Made by a program: the position numbers and the translations under genes. The notes below the pieces were generated by a model. That model had not been told where the DNA came from. It saw nothing but the letters and a program-made list of their open reading frames with translations, and made no database searches. Positions 22,015 through 31,307 of a stretch of 64,000 bases of DNA are shown one piece after another. The stretch comes from Deinandra increscens subsp. villosa (taxonomy: Eukaryota; Streptophyta; Magnoliopsida; Asterales; Asteraceae), in NCBI GenBank assembly GCA_039602395.1, contig JBCNJP010000003.1, positions 14,405,691-14,469,690 on the forward strand, given 5' to 3'. How positions within the stretch are numbered: position 1 is the first letter of the stretch; each line of letters opens with the position of its first letter.

Positions 22015-23460
22015 TGGGAGCAGATTTTAAGTTATTATATAATTTTGTAAAGTCAGCGGCAAGGGCCGGCACATGTTGTGGTTTGCAGCACCTGTATTGT
22101 CCAGGTGCTTCTCTCGCTTCTGGCCCCATGAACCTGATTTCTTCCAGCCACTTTTTCACCATTTTCAGTTGATCAGAAGCAAGTGTATGTGAGAAAGCAG
22201 CAAGTAGCCGTTATATGATGATTCTCAGACAATCTCTCTAGAGCACCATGTGAGAAGCAAAGAGGGATTTGTCTTCAGCCGCTTCTTTTCCCTTTAAGTT
22301 AGTAGTTTTAAAGTTGTAATTTTATAGATCAATGTATTAAAGGAATCATACCCCCTTTGGATTATGTGTATGTAATTGTGAGAAAGCAAAGAGGGATTTG
22401 TCTTCAGCCGCTTCTTTTCCCTTTTATGTAATGAATTGATTTTTAATTTAATATAATGTATTTTTATCCGTTTCTGTTCATCTTCTCTCAATCCGGATGA
22501 AATCTTCTCCCTAAGGTCATAGTCTTCTACATATATATATTAGGTTGTGTGACTAAATATTAGTGTATAGAGAATTGTATTCAACCAGAATGATTTTAAT
22601 TCACTAGATAATGGGTTTAAATACATGGGAATATCCAATAGACTACGAACAGAAATAACAACTATAGTATATATAGTTCATCCTGAAGAACTCTAGTTTA
22701 TCCGGTTCATCCTGAAGAACTGTAGTTCATCCTGTTCTATTACTGAATAATTACTCTTGATCCTGAAGAACTCTAGTTCATCCGGTTCTATTCTTCCTGT
22801 TCTTCCTGAGGAATTATAGTTCATACGGTTCTGTTCTTGTTAGTTCATACGGTTTTGTTCTTGTTCCAATTTATTGAAGAATTAAAATCTAGCCAGTTTA
22901 TAAATCCTGTCATCCACTATTAGACAATCAAAAATTATAAATTGTAGCAAACAAGGCTTGAACCTTCATACGGTTCTGTTCTTGTTAGTTCATACAGTTT
23001 TGTTCTTGTTCCAATTTATTGAAGAATTAAAATCTAGCCAGTTTATAAATCCTGTCATCCACTATTAGACAATCAAAAATTATAAATTGTAGCAAACAAG
23101 GCTTGAACCTGGGTCAGTCAAAAGAAAGGAACTCACTACAAGATTAAGAAGAACCATTGAGACAGAAGTGTTAATTGGTTATATTTTAACCAGAACTTAT
23201 TTAATTACTCCCATCACATAAGAAATAATTGATAAACAAAATTTGCGTTGCTAAAGGTAATAAATAGACACGGTAAAAACAGGATTTGCGTGGTAAAGGT
23301 AATAAATATACACGGTTATCTTGGCCTGACCTTTCCACTTCTTCCCACCATAGCTGGTAGCGTGCCCTGTCTGCCTTTAAATTTCCACTTTTTCACCACC
23401 AAAATCTTCTGTACGAACGTATTTCCTGATCAACAAGAAAAAAAAAACTTCGATCGATCA
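22015..23460. repeat. CACTA internal repeats including a 145-bp tandem duplication
   Basis: A GCAAAGAGGGATTTGTCTTC segment occurs twice about 130 bp apart (22258, 22386). 22675-22870 holds irregular copies of CCTGAAGAACTCTAGTTCATCCGG. A 145-bp unit is duplicated in tandem at roughly 22826-23115 (TAGACAATCAAAAATTATAA at 22921 and 23066). 23240-23460 is the likely promoter/5' leader of the PB1-like gene. No gene is seen in this stretch. Confidence 0.6.
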
Positions 23461-24098
23461 ATGGCTGCCTTTGGTAAACAATGGAGGATTAGGGGTGTTA
23501 ATGAACCAGCACCCTACTACGGCAAGACTCCCCGTAAGTGTATTTTCACTCAACAATGGCTGTACGTTTTTATTTTTAGGGTTTTATGTTTTTTAGTTAC
23601 TTACTCTCTACTGTGCATTTGGGTTTTTTTACAGGTGGTCGGAGGTTCACCCTAAAGGTCCATCACTGTGGCGATTTCCACCGGAATGCCGCCGGCCACG
23701 AAGTGTGGAAGGGAAAGGTAGATTATGTCGACTATGTCGACATTCGCAAATTTGATTGTAATGATCTGGATCAAATGGTGCAATACCTAAACCACACATC
23801 GGTTGGGTATTTCCTCATTTACTGGAGGATCCCGCCTCTGTCCATCAAATACGGGCTTCAATATGCTGATTTCATCACTCCCGAAATTGTAAGGGATATG
23901 AAAATTCATCTCCAGGGACCAGAGGGGGAGAGAGAGCTGGATGTGTTTTTAATCCGGAACAGGGATTCCACCTACAGAACCTCCGAGTTGGGACCGAGAA
24001 AACCCCCTGGTCAAAAGCTGTTTCCTGATGACAGCAGCAGCAGCAGCAGCAGCAGCTTCTTGGATGATGAAGACTATATGTCGGATGCTAGGTCTTAG
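23461..24098 (+). CDS. PB1-like domain protein, two exons, intact
   Basis: Exon 1 is 23461-23533 and exon 2 is 23635-24098, joined by GTAAGT...TTTTTTTACAG in phase 1. The predicted protein is 178 residues. After MAAFGKQWRIRGVNEPAPYY, the segment RRFTLKVHHCGDFHRNAAGH, then EVWKGKVDYVDYVDIRKFDC, resembles the PB1-like domain found in plant transposon-associated proteins. An aromatic LIYWRIP motif follows, and the C-terminus has a run of eight serines and an acidic end (DDEDYMSDARS). The start ATG is in a reasonable context and no stop breaks the spliced frame. Function is unknown; protein-protein interaction is a guess from PB1 domains. It may be a captured host gene or an accessory CACTA gene. 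Confidence 0.6.
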
Positions 24099-24915
24099 CT
24101 AGTTAGATAGATTTTTGTATAGGATCTGATGAAAATCTTTGTATAAAGATCAATATATATATATATGAAAGTTTTTGTAAGCTCTTCCTCATGTTTTGTT
24201 TTGGTTAACACCATTAATTATATAGACAGATTTTATCTCAATCATTTAAGTTGATTTTATTCTAAATTTGATTATTGCAAGTAGATTTTACAGTCAACTG
24301 ATGTGATTTTATCCAATTTAGAAGTAAGATTTATCCTGTTTATAAATCATCTCATCCAACCATATCAAAATGCCAACATATACTAACATAACATATGAAT
24401 ATATACTTCATGTAAGATCACAGTTATGAGTAAAATGGATTCTGCTATGATTCATTGAAAATGTGTATGTATTTATAATAGAAGAAAACTGGTTAACCAT
24501 CCTGAAGAACTTTAGAACTCTAGTTTATCCGGTTCATCCTTAAGAACTCTAGTTCATCTTCTCTCAATCCTCATGAACTCTTCTTCCTGAAGAATTGTAG
24601 TTCATCCGGTTTTCTCTTCTTCCAATTTACTTAAGAAGTAAAATTTATCATGTTTATATATCATCTCATCCCACCATATCAAAATGCCAACATATACTAC
24701 ACTAACATAGCATATGAATATATCCTTCATGTAAGATCACAGTTAATTATGAGTGAAATGGAGGTCTGCTATGATTCATTGAAAATGTGTATGTTATTAA
24801 TTATAGATGAAAAGTGTATGAATAAAACTGTAACAACTATCATGTTAACATACAAACTGGAACAACTTATGCAATTGTACACAAATACAGGGATCAACTC
24901 TTCTTCCAGCCAAGT
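24099..24915. other. CACTA internal noncoding with duplicated segment
   Basis: A segment starting ACCATATCAAAATGCCAACA occurs at about 24359-24470 and again at 24672-24790, with a third partial copy near 33510-33600. Copies of GAAGAACTCTAGTTCATC lie at 24500-24620. No coding frame is supported. Confidence 0.5.
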
Positions 24916-27900
24916 TCATCCGGTTCCCATCTTGTTCTCCTCTTCAATAGCCTGTAACCGAAATTTGGCCTTGTTACATAGGAGACTTTCATGAAAGGTC
25001 CGTGTCATTATTCTGCTCTCAGTATCACCAATCCTGACAATATCTCGTATCTTATCTTTAGAAAGCCCATTTAGAGCATCCTGTAAGCTTCTAATTGTCT
25101 CACCTTCACTGGTGAAAATGTGATACATGTTTGTTTCTTTCTTATACTCCCAGTTGGTCACCCTTTTTCTCTTAATAAAAACCTGATGAAGCCTGTTACT
25201 TGTCATTATTAAATGGATTCGGTCTTTGTCATCCTGGCTCCATTCTGGATCTGGAACTGTACTATGCGTTGTGAATGACCCATCAGCTCTATAGACTACC
25301 AAATTTCCATCCTTATCAACTTCAAGTGTCGAAACAGGATTGTCAATGCTGCGTTGTGTGGCTTCGTCTACTTCCCCGTATAACTCATCCAAATACATCC
25401 TTATCCTCAGCATTAAGGATTCCTCTTGTGAACACGCGCCCTTCATATCACCACGTGACTGTCTAACATCACCCAACTCATGGTCAGTGAGGTTGTACAT
25501 AGCTTCTTCAGCTGTAAACTTTAGTACCTCACATGAACTGGTTGTGAACATGTATACTTTCGCTTCATCATCATACATCCAGGAGATGATTCTTCTCCTT
25601 TCAGCATGGACATCTCTGTATTCATCCTCCTCATTGATCACTTTTCCTTTTCCCTTCCTAGCCACTGACTTCATTCTCTTGGTGGGTGGTTTTTCTGGTG
25701 ACTTGGGTGGAGATGAGGGTTTTCGGGGTTTGTTTAGGTGAGGATGTGGTACAATGGGTGTGAAGTTATCTGCTCTAAACTTTGGTGGAATAGGCTTTAA
25801 TTTTACAGGTTTAGGATTTTTTCTGGTCTACTAGTTCTAGCAGCAGGGTTTCTTCTGGGTTGCTGTGAGGCTAGAGTTCTATTCAGACAAGAAAATGCAC
25901 CTGGTAATGAGGGAGCGGTCGGTTGTGAGGCTGTGGTGGAGGGTTTAGATGATGAGAGATGAGGATCAGAGACAGTGTCAAACATTTCCTTGATAATGTT
26001 GATCCTTGGCGGCTTTTTTTGCTGAGTAGTTTGCACAGGAGCTTTACTCTTCTTTTCTTTGAGGTAGCTGAGACCTTCAGGATGTAAGGAGTCAAACAGA
26101 GCATGCATACCTGGTGGCCTTTTCACACCAGTAACTCTTTCATTTTCAATTTGGCTCTTCCTGATAGCATCATAGTCGTTTCTCAGCCTTGGCAATCTGC
26201 AAGAGTTGATTATTTTTGGGTCCCTCGCCAAGATTTCCTTGAAGTACCATTTATGAATCAGCAAGTCATCCTCCTTAGATAGAGTTTGATATCTAGTACC
26301 TTGCTTCTCTTGTTGATCCTGTTCTAAAGAGCTATCAACAAATCTCTTTACATTTATCTCATTGGCTTGATCAGCTCTGATGACTAGGATCATGTACATC
26401 CATCTGATCAAGTCATCACCGTTCATTTCATCAACCCATGCATCAGTAAAGCATTCCTTGCTTCTGAGCATCACACTGAACTGACATAGGAAAATTTTGT
26501 TATCTTCCCTTCTCTTCATCCGAATCATCCTATACTCATTACATAAGAGCTTTCTGTACATCTCAACTCTGTCTGAAAGACCTTTCTCTTCGGCTTTGGC
26601 AATTCTTTCTTCTATGTACAGATCAGATCTTCTCCTTGCTGCATTGATGAAGGACATTAGGTCTGCATTGTTGATGACATACTCATAAATACCTTCTTCT
26701 ATGAGTAGTCGTTTCTGTTCTTCAAACTCTGCAATTTCCTTTTGTTCTTGGAACTTCTTTCGTATCTCAGCATTCTCCTTTTCATACTGATCCAACAGAG
26801 CCTTTGTAACAGGGTCCATGTCTTCTCTTTGACCTCCTGTGCTCAGATTATCATCATCCTCCATGTCAGTGAAACCAGAGATACTTCTCTCATCAAGAGA
26901 ATCATCATCAGCAGGTTTTGGAGACTCATGAAGTGAAGTTGCAGCATTGGGACTGGCTTCCGAGATAACTTGCTCAGGAATTTCCTCAGCAGTGATTGGC
27001 TTTAAAACAGGAATGATGGGCAGAGATGGAGCACTAGGCTTTAAAAGAGGAATGGTGGGCAGAGATGGAGCACTCCTAAACCAAGTGCAGTTAAGAGTAT
27101 TCCTAATCATCATTTTTCTCATGAAAGATAGAGCTTCAGGAGCTATATCCACATTTGTGGTTTGCAGATCACTCATCACGCTTGTGATAATCTGATTATC
27201 AGCAGTCACTTGCACCTGATGAAGTTGTTCAACCGGATCAACTAGTTCAACGTGATCAACATGGCCTTCTTCCTCCGGATGAAGTTGTTCAACCGGATCA
27301 ACTAGTTCAACCTAATCAACATGGCCTTCTTCTTCCGGATGAAGTTGTTCAACCGGATCAACTAGTTCAATATGATCAACATGGCCTTCTTCCTCCGGAT
27401 GAAGTTGTTCAACCGGATCAACTAGTTCAACCTGATCAACATGGCCTTCTTCCTCCGGATGAAGTTGTTCAACCGGATCAACTAGTTCAACCTGATCAAC
27501 ATGGTCTTCTTCCTCCGGATGAAGTTGTTCAACCGGATCAACTTGTTCAACTTCATCAACATCTGAGGAAGACACCCTGTGCAAGATCCTATTTTGAATT
27601 AAATCTAGTTTTGCATGTGAATTTCATTTCAACGTATGCATGGTTGACAACCTTACCTATCAGTGGCTTTCATAGATTGTCCTGCCTTCAACCGTTCAAT
27701 TTCTTCTCCTTGAGCTCTCACAATTGCACGGAGAGCTGCCAATTCATTTTCAAGTTTTGTACATCGAACCGTCAATTCAGTACGTGTCATGCTGCTTTCA
27801 ACTGGTGTGTTGCCAGTATCTTTGAGCAAAGAAGAGCAAACAAGCCGACCTTGTTCATGCTCAGCACCCATGGTTTCTTGGCACCTGGGATTCCTGTTAT

Positions 27901-29179
27901 CAATCAAAGGTTCCTGAATAGGTTCCCTGACAGAAACAGTTGCCGTGGATTGGGTCTTAATGATGTTGGCACTGTCCTCAGGGTCCAGTGGGACTTCATG
28001 AGTAGTGTCAGCCCTTTCCACCTGACTTGCTTCATCACTACTGCAAGTCACCTTATCACCAGAATGTCGGTTGGGTGATTGAACCAAGTCCAGCAGTATA
28101 TTCCCTGCAATAAGGGTTGGGGAATCTACTTCACGTGGCCTAGGTGATATACCACCCTCATTCTGAGGTAGTCCTGTGGAGGGTCTAGGTAAAGGAGACC
28201 TAGTCCTCTTCCTTCTGGGTGATTGTGGAGTGCGTGTGGTATTTTTGGGTGTGGTTTTTGATGTGGACATCCTCTTCCTTTTGGTGGGAATGGTGGGAAT
28301 TTGTATATCAGTGGAAGAGGATGGTCGGTCTGGTGTGGGCTCAACACTTGTTGGTGTAACAATGTTGTCACCAGGAGCAGTTTGCTCAGGAGCAGTCCTG
28401 GCCTTAGGAATAGGGTGTGATGTGTCTTTACCAAGGAAAACAGTTTTGTTCACTTGCATGTTAGAAAATGTTTTACTTGTAAAAGATTTTAGTTCAAGAT
28501 GTTGATCAGAGATTTGCAGATTTGGAAATTCACAATTGAGAATGTGTTGGATGAATCTGGGGTACATGTAAAAGATCCTTTTAGGTTTTAGATTTTCCAG
28601 CATTCCATCAAATATCATTTTTGAAAAGTTAAAATTGAGGCCATTTACCAATCCATGAAAAGCGGATGATTGAGGTGCAGCAAGTTCATCCCACGCAGTT
28701 TTCTTGTGAGACAGGCAGTGGAGAATGGTATGAGCAAGATATCGCCAAACATAGGGTAGTTGTCCCTTTTTGATGGTCCCACAAGTTAAGTCACCCCCAT
28801 ACCCAATTGCTTCGTACGTCTTCAAGTACAATTCAGACTTGTAATCAGGATCACCTCCTGCATCATTGAATTTCAGATGCTTCCGTATCATTTCTTCACT
28901 CAAACTAATCTCATTCCCATTGACTCTAGAGTCAATTTTACCAACCCCGTTGCTATCAACAGATTTTTTGGCTGAGTCCCAAAATTCAGCAATTCTCTGC
29001 TTGCATATTACAGGATTCACAGTTAAAGCAAAATGAGTGTTGGATTTCTCGAGGAAATCGTTCATTTCATCAAATAGCTTTGACTTATCAGACTTCTCGA
29101 AGTACGCTACAACATTGTGTTCGGCGAAGAACAGTTGAGTAGCCTTTGATGCAGCCTTTCGATTCGATTTGGGTGCCAT
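24916..29179 (-). pseudogene. Large two-exon minus-strand gene of a retroelement-associated plant family, broken twice
   Basis: Exon 1 runs 29179-27657 from MAPKSNRKAASKATQLF. A GT/AG intron (27656-27589) joins it in phase to exon 2 (27588-24916), for about 1,398 residues. Exon 1 encodes a globular region (residues 1-250, with LTVNPVICKQRIAEFWDSAK, YVWRYLAHTILHCLSHKKTA and FYMYPRFIQHILNCE), a basic Ser/Thr/Pro linker, and a terminal coiled coil. Exon 2 starts with five to six 20-residue acidic repeats and continues with charged helical sequence. Two lesions appear: TAG at 27314-27312 inside a repeat, and a one-base frameshift in an A-run near 25822. The VNP...FW...HTILHCLS pattern recalls proteins abundant in Asteraceae genomes, often carrying misleading names. 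I do not know its function, and no catalytic motif was seen. Confidence 0.6.
27217..27564. repeat. 60-bp minisatellite, about 5.8 copies, in frame with the minus-strand gene
   Basis: The unit (GAAGTTGTTCAACCGGATCA, then ACTAGTTCAACCTGATCAAC, then ATGGCCTTCTTCCTCCGGAT) repeats with an exact 60-bp period and very few differences. On the minus strand each unit encodes a 20-residue acidic repeat, VDQVELVDPVEQLHPEEEGH. The third unit from the left carries CTA instead of CTG, creating TAG on the coding strand. Near identity shows recent expansion. Confidence 0.92.
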
Positions 29180-29574
29180 TTGGTAGAAATTAGAGAGTAA
29201 GGTTTAGGTTTAAATCGCCAATTAGAAACCTGGAGAGAAAATAGAGGGTAACTGTTTTTCGAAAATGCAGTTTTACACTAACGGCAGTTCTTCTGGATCA
29301 CAATGAACCCTAAGAGTTGATACAGGGGAAGTTATTGAAGTTTGCCCATTTAGTTGAAGTTATTTAAGTTTAGAAATTTTAAAAGATTTAAAGTTTCATT
29401 ACATTAATTAGAAATTTAAATTTTATTAAATGTAAGGTTCAATTTTATATTTATAAAGTTGAAATAATATATTGAATTTATTTTAAAATTTATATATTAA
29501 TTTAATCTAGTGTTGACATGTGGACATGATGATGTGGAGGCCCTAGAAAAAGGCCATGTGGCAATCATTTTATT
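29180..29574 (-). promoter_or_regulatory. Likely 5' region of the minus-strand CACTA gene
   Basis: About 400 AT-rich bases upstream of the ATG at 29179. No clear TATA box is chosen; several AT stretches (29400-29500) could serve. Inferred from position only. Confidence 0.3.
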
Positions 29575-30660
29575 GCTTTATTAGGATTAAAGATTTATTT
29601 TAATTGAATCCACATCAATTAGGGTCGATTAAGACCGATGAGGACAAATGAAGATAAAGTAGGACCAATTAGGACCAACGAAGCCACGAGGCCCAATTAG
29701 GGTAAATTGGGGTCAATTTGGGTCAATGAGGATCAATTAGGGTCACTGATGAAGACCAGTTATAACTAATTAACGAGGGTCGATTTTGCTCAATGTCGAC
29801 CCCTTATGAGGACCAAATATCACCAATTAGGGTCTATTAGGCCGATTGAGGGCCAAATTACGCTCAATGAGGACCAGTAGACTGAATTAAGGTCGACCAT
29901 GGTCATTTATGACAAATGAGTACCAATGAGGGCCAGTGAACACTCAGTTAGGATGAATTAGGGCCAATGAAGGTCAATTATAGTCTATTCGGCTCGGTTA
30001 GGTTCAATGAAGATCACTTACGGTCAATTACGATCAATTAGGCTCATTTAGGACCAATTATAATCAATTAAGGTCAATTGGGCCTAATTGACTCAAATTT
30101 GTTGTACTACAATGTAAATGGTAAACGATAAGTGTAGTAGGTCCTTATTGAGGTTAACTGACACTAATTGGTCCTTATTGGTCCATTTTGTTCAAATTGC
30201 TCCTCATTAACTCGAATTGAGCCATATTTGTACTTATTCTGTCTAATTGGCCCTCATCGGTCCTAACTGGCCCTAATAAGTCATAATTCATCCTTATTGG
30301 TCCTAATTGGTCCTCATTGACCCTAATTGAACCTAATTGGTCTTAATCGACGATCACTAACCCTGATTTACCCTTATTGGTATCATTGGTCCTCATTTTA
30401 ACTAATTGGCCCCAATTAGTCCTAATTGGTCATACTTGATTATCAATCCTCATTAGTCACTTCCTTCATGCTCCGTCCTTATCGGTCCTATGAGCATAAT
30501 CGACCTTCTCATTGAACTGGTCCTAATTCGTATTCATTGACCATATTAATTGACCATAACTGGTCTTCACTAAAGTATCTTTATAAATGACGCTAATTGT
30601 GAGTATTTAGTCCTCATTGAGTCTAGTTGGTCCTAATTGCTCCTCAACATCCTAATTGGA
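29575..30660. repeat. Strand-switching array of degenerate short repeats
   Basis: From about 29575 to 30090 the plus strand repeats words like CAATTAGGGTCAATGAGGACC every 10-20 bases. From about 30145 to 30650 the complementary words (GGTCCTAATTGGTCCTCATT) dominate. The switch lies near 30110-30145. The repeats are degenerate, so the two halves form an imperfect inverted repeat of about 0.5 kb per arm rather than a perfect hairpin. No coding frame. Confidence 0.75.
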
Positions 30661-31307
30661 CGTCGTTTAATATTTTTGGAAACAAAATTATTATACATGA
30701 GAAATTCACAACATGGCGGTACGTCTTTTGGTATTTTTATTCTGAATTGCATAGTAATTTATCATTTTCATTTTTGAGTTGTGTTTTAGTAATGTATCCG
30801 TTTTTTGTAGTTGCGTTATCACGGCCACAAGGCACGTGTTATTAAAATCTTGTTTATTATATCTAAAATAAAATAATAAAGTTAATATATATTAAAACAT
30901 AATTTTGTTAATTAGGGCTTTTAACTCCGATCGTCATCCAGATCTGCTTAAAGGATCACAGTTATGAATTTCATCTTCAAGAAGAACCCGCTGGAAGAGC
31001 CACGTGGAGACATTTAATTAATTAATTAATTATGTTTATGTTTAATTTTAGGTTTAATTATGTTTAATATACATATTGTTTATATTAATTTTGGGTTTTT
31101 TTATCAGTTTGAACAAAATCCCCCCCTTTTAGTTAAAAATTTTCACCAAAAAATTTGAATTTCCCACCATTAGTTCAAACTACACCCAAAATTTCGAACT
31201 AAATTTACTTATTATCGATTCCCTCTCACTTTATCAGAAAATTTCCAATTAAAAACCTCCAGCGAATAACTAGGTCTTCTTTCTCATCCATATTATTCAC
31301 ATCTTCC
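30661..31307. other. CACTA internal AT-rich noncoding
   Basis: AT-rich and without a supported frame. A short GC-richer patch (30960-31010, ATCTTCAAGAAGAACCCGCT) could be an exon fragment, but nothing was recognised. Confidence 0.3.

Noticed and set aside
25340..25741. Plus-strand 133-codon frame, and similar ones at 27611 and 28176
   Set aside because: They lie antisense to the better-supported minus-strand gene and have no domain features.
27217..27564. Regularly spaced 60-bp repeat that could be mistaken for a CRISPR array
   Set aside because: There are no unique spacers; the whole unit repeats and encodes an in-frame peptide in a plant transposon.
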